NCBI RefSeq assembly: GCF_016907355.1
Contig: NZ_JAFBBW010000001.1
Location: 1,922,001-1,986,000 of the forward strand
Length of the DNA stretch: 64,000 bases
DNA from: Agromyces aurantiacus
Lineage (GTDB): Bacteria > Actinomycetota > Actinomycetes > Actinomycetales > Microbacteriaceae
Direction of reading: 5' to 3'
Below the pieces are notes generated by a model. It saw only the letters and a list, made by a program, of their open reading frames with translations, searched no databases and was not told where the DNA came from. The position numbers were made by a program, and so were the translations under genes. Positions 36,543 to 45,855 of this stretch are shown here, one piece after another (position 1 is the stretch's first letter; each line of letters opens with the position of its first letter).

Positions 36543-36567
36543 GCTGCGGCGGGGTCGTCGCCGCAGC
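36543..36567. terminator. Hairpin between convergent genes
   Basis: GCTGCGGCG (36543–36551), 7-base loop, CGCCGCAGC (36559–36567). Perfect 9-bp stem between the stop codons at 36526 and 36572, fitting a bidirectional terminator. Confidence 0.6.
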
Positions 36568-36571
36568 GGCG

Positions 36572-36778
36572 TCAGTCCTCCTCGGCCCTGCCGCGCTCCT
36601 CGGGCAGCGGGACGCGCCGCTCGGCGTCGATACCGGTCACCTCGTCGTCCGGCTCGTCGCCCACCGGACGCGCATCGTCGTCGGCGGCCGGGGCCGCTGC
36701 CGGCGGCTCGCCGTCCTGTGCCACCTGGAACTCGTGATCGTCGGCGATCTCGCCGCCGACACCCGTCGACTCGTCCAT
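36572..36778 (-). CDS. Small acidic hypothetical protein
   Basis: A 68-residue, strongly acidic, Ala/Pro-rich protein (begins MDESTGVGGEIADDHEFQVA, ends LPEERGRAEED) with no recognisable domain and probably disordered. Support is the clean open frame, the terminator placed between its stop and the convergent gene, and the lack of any other gene in the interval. No Shine-Dalgarno is visible upstream. Moderate confidence that it is real. Confidence 0.5.
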   Translation of the reverse strand: MDESTGVGGEIADDHEFQVAQDGEPPAAAPAADDDARPVGDEPDDEVTGIDAERRVPLPEERGRAEED

Positions 36779-36850
36779 GCAAGGAGCCTAGCGCGCAGGG
36801 TCGGGGCGCGCCCGGGGCGAATCCATTCGCGCTCGGGCCGCTACAGCGCG

Positions 36851-37047
36851 TAGAATGCCGGAGGCGCCCGACGAATCCGTTCTTCGGTCCGACGGCAGGG
36901 GGAACTCGCTCCCGCCATGCTCGGCTCCCGGATTCGGCGCACCGCGACGACGGCCTCGACGACCGATCCCGTCCGGGGCGGTGCCGGCCACCGTGCATCG
37001 GTGGCACGGGGGCCGCGTTCCCATCGGGCCCAGACAGGGGAGGACCA
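36851..37047 (+). promoter_or_regulatory. Possible promoter and long leader of the helicase gene
   Basis: TAGAAT at 36851–36856 is a good -10 match, giving a leader of about 185 bases. Within it GCCACCG (36987–36993), loop TGCAT, CGGTGGC (36999–37005) forms a perfect 7-bp hairpin. GGGGAGG at 37037–37043 serves the TTG start. No protein-like ORF or known riboswitch was recognised in the leader. Confidence 0.35.
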
Positions 37048-39171
37048 TTGGCCCAGACGAGGCAGCGGCAGCGCACGCGCTCGCGTGACGACGACGCGCC
37101 CATCATCCCGATCCTCGCGCGCAAGGTGCGCGAGGTCGAGCAGAAGGCCCAGAAGAACAAGCTGGGTCCCACCAACCGCACCAAGTTCCAGGTCATCGCG
37201 CTGCTCATGCGCGAGGAGCGCGCCCGGGTCAAGGCCGACGCCGAGCTCGGCGACGCCGCCCGGGCCGAGCTGCTCAAGCGCCTCGACGGCATCGCGCAGA
37301 TCCTCGCGAAGACCGCGGCGCGCGACACGAGCCTCATCACGCTGCTCGAGCCGGATGCCTCGATCTCGACCGTCGCGCAGCGATTCCGCCGCGACTGGCT
37401 CTTGGAGTCCGGCGCCGACCTCAGCGAGGACGAGCTCATCATCGTGCGCGAGCCCGCGCCGGCACCCGAGCTCGCCCTGAACCAGGTGATCCCGCGATCC
37501 GTGAAGTCCCGGCAGCTGGCCAACCCGTTCCTCGCCCCCGACTTCAGCCGCGGTACGCGGCCCGTGGTCCCCGTGCGGCGACTGGCCAACTGGGAGCTCC
37601 TCGGTCCGCTGTTCAAGTCGTTCGAGGCGGGGTCCGGCGGCCAGGCCGCATCCATGGACCTGCCCGAGGCGCCGCGCGTCGACCGGCTCGCGCCGCGCGG
37701 GCTGGAGCTCATGCCCCACCAGGCGCGCTTCATCGAGTCCGCCCGGCAGGGTCACCGCACCTTCCTGCTCGCCGACGAGCCCGGCCTCGGCAAGACGGCG
37801 CAGTCGGTGCTCGCGGCCTCCGTCGCCGACGCCTACCCGCTGCTGGCGGTCGTGCCGAACGTCGTCAAGATGAACTGGGCGCGCGAGGTCGAGCGCTGGA
37901 CGCCCCACCGGCGCGCCACCGTCATCCACGGCGACGGCGACAGCGTCGACGCGTTCGCCGACGTCATCGTGGTCAACTACGACGTGCTCGACCGGCACAT
38001 GGCGTGGCTGTCGACCCTGGGCTTCAAGGGCATGGTCGTCGACGAGGCGCACTTCATCAAGAACCTGCAGTCGCAGCGCTCGCGGAACGTGCTCGCGCTC
38101 GCCGACCGCATCCGCGTGAACGCGACGGGCGGCGACCCGCTGCTGCTCGCCCTGACGGGCACGCCGCTCATCAACGACGTCGACGACTTCCGCGCCATCT
38201 GGCAGTTCCTCGGCTGGATCGTGGGCGACCGCCCGTCACCCGAGCTGCTCGGCAAGCTCGAGGAGACCGGGCTCACGCCCGCCGACCCGGGCTTCTACGC
38301 CGAGGCCCGGCGGATCGTCATCGACCTCGGCATCGTCCGGCGTCGCAAGAAGGACGTGGCCGCCGACCTTCCCGACAAGCGCATCGCCGACCTGCCCGTC
38401 GAACTCGACGACGAGCTCGGCCGCTCCATCCGCGCCGCCGAGCGCGAGCTCGGGCAGCGCCTGGCCACCCGCTTCCGCGCACTCGTCGAGTCGCGCAAGC
38501 TCCGCGTGGGCGACCTCGACGAGCTCGAGCGCGACCAGTTCATCCGCGCCGTCGCGCTGTCCGAGCTCGAGGAGTCGAAGTCGGCGAAGTCGGGAGAGAA
38601 CGTCTTCACGATGGTGCGCCGCATCGGCCAGGCCAAGGCCGGCCTCGCCGCCGACTACGCGGCGCAGCTGGCCCGCTCGGCCGGCAAGGTCGTGTTCTTC
38701 GCCAAGCACATCGACGTGATGGACCAGGCCGAGGCCGCGTTCGCGGCGCGCGAGCTGCGCACCGTGTCGATCCGCGGCGACCAGAACGCCATCGTCCGCC
38801 AGCAGGCGATCGACGCGTTCAACACCGACCCAGACGTGTCGATCGCGGTGTGCTCGCTGACCGCGGCCGGCGTGGGCGTGAACCTGCAGTCGGCCTCGAA
38901 CGTCGTGCTCGCCGAGCTCAGCTGGACCGCGGCGGAGCAGACGCAGGCCATCGACCGCGTGCACCGCATCGGCCAGGACGAGCCCGTCACCGCGTGGCGG
39001 ATCATCGCCGCGCACACCGTCGACGCCCGCATCGCCGAGCTCATCGACCAGAAGCAGGGCCTCGCGCTGCGCGCCCTCGACGGCAGCGACATCGAGCCCG
39101 GCTCGGCCGACTCCGTGCAGCTCGACGCACTGCAGCACCTGCTCCGGCAGGCGCTCGACGGGGCACTCTGA
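37048..39171 (+). CDS. SNF2-family DEAD/DEAH-box helicase
   Basis: A 707-residue Swi2/Snf2-type ATPase that probably translocates on double-stranded DNA. The start is a TTG with GGGGAGG upstream (MAQTRQRQRTRSRDDDAP). A basic N-terminal region of about 225 residues has no recognised domain. Helicase domain 1 shows ADEPGLGKTAQSVLAA (Walker A), VVDEAHFIKN (DEAH box) and ALTGTPLINDVDDF; domain 2 shows KVVFFAKHIDVMDQAEAAFA and the motif VI block QAIDRVHRIGQDEPV. Stand-alone bacterial members affect RNA polymerase recycling or DNA repair, but this one's role is not known. A strong hairpin follows. Confidence 0.92.
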   Translation: MAQTRQRQRTRSRDDDAPIIPILARKVREVEQKAQKNKLGPTNRTKFQVIALLMREERARVKADAELGDAARAELLKRLDGIAQILAKTAARDTSLITLLEPDASISTVAQRFRRDWLLESGADLSEDELIIVREPAPAPELALNQVIPRSVKSRQLANPFLAPDFSRGTRPVVPVRRLANWELLGPLFKSFEAGSGGQAASMDLPEAPRVDRLAPRGLELMPHQARFIESARQGHRTFLLADEPGLGKTAQSVLAASVADAYPLLAVVPNVVKMNWAREVERWTPHRRATVIHGDGDSVDAFADVIVVNYDVLDRHMAWLSTLGFKGMVVDEAHFIKNLQSQRSRNVLALADRIRVNATGGDPLLLALTGTPLINDVDDFRAIWQFLGWIVGDRPSPELLGKLEETGLTPADPGFYAEARRIVIDLGIVRRRKKDVAADLPDKRIADLPVELDDELGRSIRAAERELGQRLATRFRALVESRKLRVGDLDELERDQFIRAVALSELEESKSAKSGENVFTMVRRIGQAKAGLAADYAAQLARSAGKVVFFAKHIDVMDQAEAAFAARELRTVSIRGDQNAIVRQQAIDAFNTDPDVSIAVCSLTAAGVGVNLQSASNVVLAELSWTAAEQTQAIDRVHRIGQDEPVTAWRIIAAHTVDARIAELIDQKQGLALRALDGSDIEPGSADSVQLDALQHLLRQALDGAL

Positions 39172-39192
39172 TACCGAGCCCCGACGCCGCAC

Positions 39193-39242
39193 CGCGGCAT
39201 CCGCTCGCCCCCGGCACGTCACCGGCGCGAGCGGATGCCGCG
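39193..39242 (+). terminator. Long-armed hairpin after the helicase gene
   Basis: CGCGGCATCCGCTCGC (39193–39208) and its exact complement (39227–39242) form a 16-bp stem with an 18-base loop that itself contains CCGG arms. It begins 22 bases after the helicase stop. It shares the GGCATCCGC/GCGGATGCC core with the hairpin at 13872–13907. Confidence 0.75.
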
Positions 39243-39250
39243 ACCCCCGC

Positions 39251-39298
39251 TAGACTCCCCACGTTCGCGCCTCGATGATGCGGCACCCCCGCGAACGT
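39251..39298 (+). promoter_or_regulatory. pfkA promoter -10 and leader inverted repeat
   Basis: TAGACT (39251–39256) is a plausible -10. ACGTTCGCG (39261–39269) and CGCGAACGT (39290–39298) are a perfect 9-bp inverted repeat with a 20-base spacer that begins at the expected transcription start and ends 26 bases before the pfkA start codon. It may be a 5'-UTR stem or a repressor site. Confidence 0.4.
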
Positions 39299-39323
39299 CC
39301 ACTTCACGAGGAGTCAACCAGGC

Positions 39324-40355
39324 ATGAAGATCGGCATTCTCACGAGCGGCGGCGATTGCCCCGGGCTGAACGCGGTCATCCGCGGCGCGGTGCTGAAGGG
39401 CGTCATCTCGCACGACGCGGAGTTCGTGGGCTTCCGCTGGGGCTGGAAGGGCGTCGTCGAGCGCGACATCATGCCCATCACCCGCCACGACGTGCGCGGC
39501 CTCTCCAAGCAGGGCGGCACGATCCTGGGCTCCAGCCGCACCAACCCGTTCGAGGGCGAGAACGGCGGACCCGACAACATCCGGCGCATGCTCGAGGCCG
39601 AGGGCATCGACGCGATCATCGCGATCGGCGGCGAGGGCACCCTGACGGCCGCGCGCCGACTGGTCGACGAGGGCGGCCTGCCCGTGATCGGCGTGCCGAA
39701 GACCATCGACAACGACCTCGCCGCGACCGACTACTCGTTCGGCTTCGACACTGCGGTCGAGATCGCCACCGAGGCCATCGACCGCCTGCGCACCACGGCC
39801 GAGTCGCATGGCCGCTGCATGGTGCTCGAGGTCATGGGTCGGCACGTCGGCTGGATCGCGCTGCACTCCGGCATGGCCGGCGGCGCGCACGCCATCCTCA
39901 TCCCCGAGCAGCCGATGAGCATCGACGAGATCTGCCACTACGTCGACTCGGTGCGCGAACGCGGCCGCGCGCCCCTCATCGTCGTCGCCGAGGGCTTCAA
40001 GCTCGACACCATGGACGAGGCGCACTCGCACCTCGGCCTCGACGCCTTCAACCGCCCGCGGCTCGGCGGCATCGCCGAGAAGCTCGCGCCGATCATCGAG
40101 GAGCGCACGGGCATCGAGTCCCGCCACACCGTGCTCGGCCACATCCAGCGCGGCGGCGCGCCCTCGGCCTACGACCGGGTGCTGGCCACGCGCCTCGGCA
40201 TGGCGGCGGTCGACGCGGCGGTCGACCAGGCGTGGGGGAGCATGGTCACGCTCCGCGGCACCGATATCGCCCGGGTCACGATCGCCGAGGCGACGGGCGG
40301 CCTCAACCGGGTGCCGCAGTCGCGCTACGACGAGGCCAGGATCCTCTTCGGCTGA
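39324..40355 (+). CDS. pfkA: 6-phosphofructokinase (ATP-type of the mixed group)
   Basis: Phosphorylates fructose 6-phosphate to fructose 1,6-bisphosphate in glycolysis. The 343-residue protein starts MKIGILTSGGDCPGLNAVIR. The residue that separates donors is Gly105 in GGEGT (102–106); pyrophosphate-dependent actinobacterial enzymes have Asp there, while a Lys in PKTIDND (125–131) is shared by both, so ATP is the likely donor. VLEVMGRHVGWIALHSGMAG and GHIQRGGAPSAYDRVLATRL complete the active site. CGAGGAG precedes the ATG. The Nudix gene begins four bases after its stop. Confidence 0.95.
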   Translation: MKIGILTSGGDCPGLNAVIRGAVLKGVISHDAEFVGFRWGWKGVVERDIMPITRHDVRGLSKQGGTILGSSRTNPFEGENGGPDNIRRMLEAEGIDAIIAIGGEGTLTAARRLVDEGGLPVIGVPKTIDNDLAATDYSFGFDTAVEIATEAIDRLRTTAESHGRCMVLEVMGRHVGWIALHSGMAGGAHAILIPEQPMSIDEICHYVDSVRERGRAPLIVVAEGFKLDTMDEAHSHLGLDAFNRPRLGGIAEKLAPIIEERTGIESRHTVLGHIQRGGAPSAYDRVLATRLGMAAVDAAVDQAWGSMVTLRGTDIARVTIAEATGGLNRVPQSRYDEARILFG

Positions 40356-40359
40356 GCCG

Positions 40360-40881
40360 ATGGCCGAGCCGATGGCCGGTGCGACGGCCGAACCGCGGAT
40401 GCCGCTGCCCCAGGTGTGCGTCTGCTACCTGTTGCGCGAGGCCGGCGGGCGCACCGAGGTGCTGCTGGGCCGCAAGAAGCACGGCCTCGGGCAGGGCTAC
40501 TTCGTCGGCCTCGGCGGCAAGCTCGAGCCGGGGGAGTCGGCCGTCGAGGCGGCCGTGCGCGAGGTGCACGAGGAGTCCGGCGTGCGAGTCGAGGCGCACG
40601 ACCTCGACCCGCGCGGGCGGCTGACCTACCTCTTCCCGCACCGCGAGGCATGGAGCCAGGAGTCGAGCGTGTTCGTGACCCGCCGGTTCGTCGGCGAGCC
40701 CGCGCCGTCCGACGAGCTCGACCCGGAGTGGTTCCCGCTCGACGCCGTGCCCCTGACGGAGATGTGGGACGACGCGCGACGCTGGCTGCCCGCCGTGCTC
40801 GCGGGCGGGCGCGTGCGGCGCACCTACGTGTTCGGCGAGGATCTCGCGACCGTGGTGCACGAGCGCGATCACGTCGCGTAG
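40360..40881 (+). CDS. Nudix hydrolase, MutT/MTH1-like
   Basis: A 173-residue Nudix pyrophosphohydrolase. The Nudix box is complete: GGKLEPGESAVEAAVREVHE followed by ESG at about residues 52–74. The preceding KKHGLGQGYFVGLGGKLEPG resembles MTH1-like 8-oxo-dGTP diphosphatases. It starts four bases after pfkA and is likely co-transcribed. Alternative downstream ATGs at 40372 (MAGATAEP) or 40399 cannot be excluded. Substrate is inferred only from family resemblance. Confidence 0.9.
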   Translation: MAEPMAGATAEPRMPLPQVCVCYLLREAGGRTEVLLGRKKHGLGQGYFVGLGGKLEPGESAVEAAVREVHEESGVRVEAHDLDPRGRLTYLFPHREAWSQESSVFVTRRFVGEPAPSDELDPEWFPLDAVPLTEMWDDARRWLPAVLAGGRVRRTYVFGEDLATVVHERDHVA

Positions 40882-40964
40882 GATCGACGGGGTCCGGCGA
40901 TCGCCGCACCCCACCATCCGTGAACAGCAGGCGAATTCCTCGCCGATCGCACAGAAAGACGCCG

Positions 40965-42139
40965 GTGGATCTCACCCTCATCGTCGTGCTGGTCATCGCA
41001 CTGGCGCTCTTCTTCGACTTCACGAACGGCTTCCACGACACCGCGAACGCGATGGCGACGCCGATCGCGACGGGTGCGCTGCGGCCCAAGATCGCGGTCG
41101 CGCTCGCCGCGGTCCTGAACCTCGTCGGCGCCTTCCTCTCCACCGAGGTCGCCAAGACCATCTCGGGCGGCCTGATCCGCGAGGGCGAGGGCGGCATCCT
41201 GATCACGCCCGAGCTGATCTTCGCCGGACTGATCGGCGCCATCACCTGGAACATGGTGACCTGGCTGCTCGGCCTGCCGTCGTCCTCGAGCCATGCGCTG
41301 TTCGGCGGGCTCATCGGCGCGGCCATCGTCGGCTTCGGCGTCCAGGCGATCGACGGCGCGGTGGTGATGTCGAAGATCATCCTGCCGGCGCTGCTCGCCC
41401 CGGTCACGGCCGGCCTCGTCGCGTTCACCGCGACGAAGCTGGCCTACGCCATCACCCGCCGGTACGACGGCAAGCCCGACGGGCGCGACGGCTTCCGGCA
41501 TGCCCAGATCTTCTCGAGCTCACTCGTGGCGCTCGCGCACGGCACCAACGACGCGCAGAAGACGATGGGCGTCATCACGCTGACCCTGATCTCCGTCGGC
41601 GCCCAGCCCGTCGGCTCCGGCCCCGAGACCTGGGTCATCGTCGCGTGCGCCATCGCCATCGCGCTCGGCACCTACATGGGCGGATGGCGCATCATCAAGA
41701 CGCTCGGCACAGGCCTGACCGACGTGAAGCCCGCCCAGGGCTTCGCGGCCGAGACCTCGACCGCCGCGACCATCCTCGCGTCCAGCCACCTCGGCTTCGC
41801 GCTCTCGACGACGCAGGTGGCCTCGGGCTCGGTCATCGGCTCGGGCCTGGGCCGGCGCGGTTCGAAGGTGCGTTGGCGCACCGCGGGCCGCATCGGCGTC
41901 GGCTGGCTCCTGACCCTCCCCGCGTCGGGCATCGTCGGCGCGCTCGCCGCGTTCGTGGCCCTCATCGGGCCGGCCGGCGTGATCATCGACGCGCTCGCGG
42001 CCGCCGTCATCATCGGCGTGATCTACATGTGGTCCCGTCGCGACGAGGTGTCGCACCACAACGTGCTGAGCGAGGTCTCCGATGCGGGTCGCGCGGTCAA
42101 GATCAAGCGCAACCCGAAGCCGAAGCGGAAGGTGACCTC

Positions 42140-42143
<4 letters not shown>
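40965..42143 (+). CDS. Low-affinity inorganic phosphate transporter (PiT family)
   Basis: A 392-residue PiT permease importing phosphate, probably as a metal-phosphate complex with H+. Both family signatures are seen: FDFTNGFHDTANAMATPI near the N-terminus and ALAHGTNDAQKTMGVI in the second half, with the internal repeat structure of about ten helices. Start GTG 40965 (MDLTLIVVLVIALALFFDF) is the first in frame before the helix. The protein ends in a basic tail (KIKRNPKPKRKVTS). The small gene downstream overlaps its stop by four bases. Confidence 0.93.
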
Positions 42144-42481
<338 letters not shown>

Positions 42482-42496
42482 CCCTGACTGGATGAG

Positions 42497-44008
42497 ATGA
42501 GCCCCACCGAGCCGCAGCCCGAGACCGACACCCACTCGCACGAGGAGCCGCCGCCGGCGGCCGCTGGGGCCACCGGGCCTCGGCCTGCCTCGTTCCTCGA
42601 CCGCTTCTTCGAGATCACCGCGCGCGGCTCGACGATCCCGGCCGAGGTGCGCGGCGGTGTCGTGACGTTCGTCACGATGGCCTACATCGTGATCCTGAAC
42701 CCGATCATCCTCTCCAGCGGCACGGATGTCGCGGGCCAGAACCTCGCGTTCCCCCAGGTCGCGGCCGTCACCGCGCTCACCGCGGGCGTCATGACGATCC
42801 TGTTCGGCCTCGTGGCCCGGCTGCCGTTCGCGTTCGCCGCCGGGCTCGGCATCAACTCGTTCCTCGCGGTGTCGGTGGTCGGCCAGGTGACCTGGCCCGA
42901 GGCGATGGGCCTCGTGCTCATCAACGGCCTCATCATCGTGCTGCTCGCCGCGACCGGCCTGCGACGCCTCATCTTCGCGGCGGTGCCCATGGCGCTCAAG
43001 CTCGCGATCACGGTCGGCATCGGCCTGTTCATCGCGTTCATCGGGTTCGTCGACGCCGGATTCGTGACCGCCACGGGTGCGGCCTCGCCGCCGGTCGGGC
43101 TCGGCGTGAACGGCTCGGTCGCGACCGTGCCGACGATCGTCTTCGTCATCACGCTGCTGCTGACGGGCGTCCTCGTCGCGCGCAAGGTCAAGGGCGGCAT
43201 CCTCATCGGGCTGCTCACGGGCACGGTGCTCGCGATCGCCCTCGAGTCGGTGCTCGACCTCGGCCCGAAGGTCGGCGCCGACGGCACCGTGAACCCGCAG
43301 GGCTGGGGCCTGTCGGTGCCCGAGCTCCCGGCGCAGTGGGTGAGCCTGCCCGACCTGTCGCTCGTGGGCCAGGTCAGCTTCGGCAGCTTCGAGCGCATCG
43401 GCGTGCTCGCCGCGCTCATGCTCGTCTTCACGCTCGTGTTCACGAACTTCTTCGACGCGCTCGGCACCATGACCGGGCTGTCCAAGGAGGCGGGCCTCGC
43501 CGACGCGCGCGGGGAGTTCCCGCGCCTGCGCTCGGCCCTGATCGTCGAGGGCGTGGGCGCCGTCGCGGGCGGCTTCACGTCGAGCTCGTCGAACACGGTG
43601 TTCATCGAGTCGGGCTCGGGCATCGGCGAGGGAGCGCGCACCGGCCTCGCGAACCTCGTCACGGGCGTGCTGTTCCTCCTCGCGATGTTCCTCACGCCGC
43701 TCACCTCGATCGTGCCGTCCGAGGTGGCCGCCGCGGCGCTCGTCATCGTGGGTGCGCTCATGATGGCCCAGATCCGTCAGATCGACCTCTCCGACTTCTC
43801 GGTGCTGCTGCCGGTGTTCCTCACGATCACGGTGATGCCGCTGACGTACTCGATCGCCAACGGCATCGGCGCGGGATTCATCGGCTGGGTCGTGATCCGC
43901 TCGCTCGCGGGCAAGGCCCGCGAGATCAGCCCGCTGCTGTGGGTCGTCGCGGCCGGGTTCCTCGTCTACTTCGCGCGCGGCCCGGTCGAGTCGCTCATCG
44001 CGGGCTGA
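42497..44008 (+). CDS. NCS2 family purine permease, AzgA-like
   Basis: A 503-residue nucleobase:cation symporter of the AzgA (hypoxanthine/guanine/adenine) branch. Marks: the entry VTFVTMAYIVILNPIILSS (about residues 55–73), GLGINSFLAVSVVG, VFTNFFDALGTMTGLSKEAG and GFTSSSSNTVFIESGSGIGE (about 357–376), the last containing the substrate-site residues. A 35-residue acidic, Pro-rich N-terminal tail precedes helix 1. It overlaps the convergent uracil/xanthine permease gene by 14 bases at the 3' ends. Confidence 0.92.
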   Translation: MSPTEPQPETDTHSHEEPPPAAAGATGPRPASFLDRFFEITARGSTIPAEVRGGVVTFVTMAYIVILNPIILSSGTDVAGQNLAFPQVAAVTALTAGVMTILFGLVARLPFAFAAGLGINSFLAVSVVGQVTWPEAMGLVLINGLIIVLLAATGLRRLIFAAVPMALKLAITVGIGLFIAFIGFVDAGFVTATGAASPPVGLGVNGSVATVPTIVFVITLLLTGVLVARKVKGGILIGLLTGTVLAIALESVLDLGPKVGADGTVNPQGWGLSVPELPAQWVSLPDLSLVGQVSFGSFERIGVLAALMLVFTLVFTNFFDALGTMTGLSKEAGLADARGEFPRLRSALIVEGVGAVAGGFTSSSSNTVFIESGSGIGEGARTGLANLVTGVLFLLAMFLTPLTSIVPSEVAAAALVIVGALMMAQIRQIDLSDFSVLLPVFLTITVMPLTYSIANGIGAGFIGWVVIRSLAGKAREISPLLWVVAAGFLVYFARGPVESLIAG

Positions 44009-45335
44009 CCGGCTCGTCCGACGCCGGCGCCGGCGCCGGCTCGGTGGGGGCCGCCGTGCCGCGCAGGCGGGCGATGCCGCGCATGAGGTGGTAGATCACG
44101 ATCGCGGCGACCGTGCCGAGGGCGATGCCGTTGAAGACCACGTCGCCGATCGTGAAGGCGAAGTCGGCGACGCCGATCACGAGCGCCGTCGCGGCCGTGA
44201 ACTGGTTCACCGGGTTCGTGAAGTCGACCCGGTTGTCGACCCAGATCTTCACGCCGATGATGCCGATCAGGCCGTAGAGCGCCGTCGTCACGCCGCCGAG
44301 CACGCCCGGCGGGATGGTGTTGATCAGCGCGCCGACCTTGGGTGAGAGCCCGAGCAGCACCGCGAACGATCCCGCGACCCAGTACGCGGCGGTCGAGTAG
44401 ACGCGCGTCGCGGCCATGACCCCGATGTTCTCACCGTAGGTCGTGGTGCCCGAGCCGCCGAAGAAGCCGGCGATCGTGGTGGCCAGGCCATCGGAGAACA
44501 GCGCACGACCGGTGTACGCGTTGACCGACGCATCCGTCATCTGGGCGACGCCGCGGATGTGCCCCACGTTCTCGGCGACGAGCACGAGCACGACGGGCAG
44601 GAACGCCGGCAGCAGCCCCCAGACGGCCGCGTCGGCGATGGGGTTCGCGGGGAGGTGGAACTGCGGCAGGCCGACCCATGCGGCCTCGCCGACGGACGAG
44701 AAGTCCACCTCGCCCTGCACCACGGCCACGACGTACCCGATGACCACGCCGAGCAGGATCGACATGCGGCCGAGGATGCCGCGGAACGCGACGCTCGCGA
44801 CGATGACCACGGCGAGGGTCACGAGGGCGGTGAGCGGCGCGGCCTCGAAGTTCGCCTTCGCGACGGGGGCGAGGTTCAGGCCGATGAGGGCGACGATCGC
44901 GCCGGCGACCACCGGCGGCATGAGCGCGTCGATCCACCGCGAGCCGGCGAACTGCACCACGAGGCCCACGACGGCGAGCAGCACGCCCACGACGACGATG
45001 CCGAACAGCGCGGCGCCCATCGGGTCGGCCACGCCGTCGGCGGCCATCGCGGCCGTGATCGGCGCGATGAACGCGAACGAGGACCCGAGGTAGCTCGGCA
45101 CCCGGTTGCGCGTGACCAGCAGGAAGAGGATCGTGCCGAGCCCCGAGAAGAACAGGGTCGTCGCGGGCGGGAAGCCGGTGATGATCGGCACGAGGAACGT
45201 GGCGCCGAACATCGCCACGACGTGCTGGGCGCCGAGCCCGATGGTGCGCGGCCACGAGAGGCGTTCACCGGGTGCGACGACCTCGCCGGGGGCGACGTGC
45301 GCGCCGTCGCCGTGCAGGGTCCAGGGCAGGGGCAT
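43995..45335 (-). CDS. NCS2 family uracil/xanthine permease, UraA-like
   Basis: A 446-residue permease of the other NCS2 branch. The opening LGAQHVVAMFGATFLVPIIT (about residues 34–53), VPSYLGSSFAFIAPI, LPVVLVLVAENVGHIRGVAQ (the Glu of helix 8) and FGGSGTTTYGENIGVMAATR are hallmarks of UraA-type uracil transporters. The C-terminal PTEPAPAPASDEP tail is encoded in part by a GCCGGC repeat at 44022–44040. It forms a convergent pair with the AzgA-like gene, so the two nucleobase transporters are adjacent but separately regulated. Confidence 0.92.
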   Translation of the reverse strand: MPLPWTLHGDGAHVAPGEVVAPGERLSWPRTIGLGAQHVVAMFGATFLVPIITGFPPATTLFFSGLGTILFLLVTRNRVPSYLGSSFAFIAPITAAMAADGVADPMGAALFGIVVVGVLLAVVGLVVQFAGSRWIDALMPPVVAGAIVALIGLNLAPVAKANFEAAPLTALVTLAVVIVASVAFRGILGRMSILLGVVIGYVVAVVQGEVDFSSVGEAAWVGLPQFHLPANPIADAAVWGLLPAFLPVVLVLVAENVGHIRGVAQMTDASVNAYTGRALFSDGLATTIAGFFGGSGTTTYGENIGVMAATRVYSTAAYWVAGSFAVLLGLSPKVGALINTIPPGVLGGVTTALYGLIGIIGVKIWVDNRVDFTNPVNQFTAATALVIGVADFAFTIGDVVFNGIALGTVAAIVIYHLMRGIARLRGTAAPTEPAPAPASDEPVSPR

Positions 45336-45491
45336 GGGCGGTCCGATCGATCTGGTGCGGGGGTCGCACGGATGCTACCGGGTGCCGGCCGGTGGCGTCA
45401 GCCGCCCCGCCGATCGGGGGGTTCGCCCCATACCGGCGCGCGTCGCCCGTTCGTAGCGTGGAGGCATCCACACGAACAGGAGAACCAGACC

Positions 45492-45806
45492 ATGACCACG
45501 TTCACCCCCGCACCGGCGCCCGCCACCTCCGCCTCGGCGCCCGCGACCGACCTGGAGCAGCGCGGCTTCGCGGTGTCGAGCCTCGTGCTCGGCCTCGTGT
45601 CGTTCGTCGCGGGCTTCACCTTCGTGGTGCCGGTCGCCGGACTCGTGCTCGGCATCCTCGCGCTGCGGCGCGAGCCGTCGGCGCGCACGATGGCGATCTG
45701 GGGCATCGTGCTGAACGCCGTGATGCTCGCCGGGACCGTGATCGTCGGACTGGTCGCCGCGGCGATCGGCCTCGCGGCGCTGCCCTTCCTGCCGTTCGTC
45801 GTCTGA
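45492..45806 (+). CDS. DUF4190 small membrane protein
   Basis: A 104-residue protein with a Pro/Ala-rich N-terminus and two hydrophobic helices (about residues 30–56 and 68–100) in the DUF4190 pattern (GFAVSSLVLGLVSFVAGFTF; VPVAGLVLGILALRRE). AACAGGAG lies upstream of the ATG. No function is known. A bidirectional terminator separates it from the convergent GntR gene. Confidence 0.85.
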   Translation: MTTFTPAPAPATSASAPATDLEQRGFAVSSLVLGLVSFVAGFTFVVPVAGLVLGILALRREPSARTMAIWGIVLNAVMLAGTVIVGLVAAAIGLAALPFLPFVV

Positions 45807-45818
45807 TCGCGACGCACT

Positions 45819-45849
45819 CGATGCCCCGGCCCGCGCGGTCGGGGCATCG
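45819..45849. terminator. Bidirectional terminator
   Basis: CGATGCCCCG (45819–45828) pairs perfectly with CGGGGCATCG (45840–45849), loop of 11 bases. It lies between the stops at 45806 and 45856 of two convergent genes. Confidence 0.75.
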
Positions 45850-45855
45850 TCGTGC

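Noticed and set aside
39324..40355. Possible pyrophosphate-dependent phosphofructokinase
   Set aside because: The donor-specifying position in the GGEGT motif is Gly105, not Asp, so the ATP-dependent form is more likely.
44022..44040. GCCGGC tandem repeat
   Set aside because: It encodes the Pro/Ala tail of the uracil permease and is a simple coding microsatellite, not a mobile or regulatory repeat.
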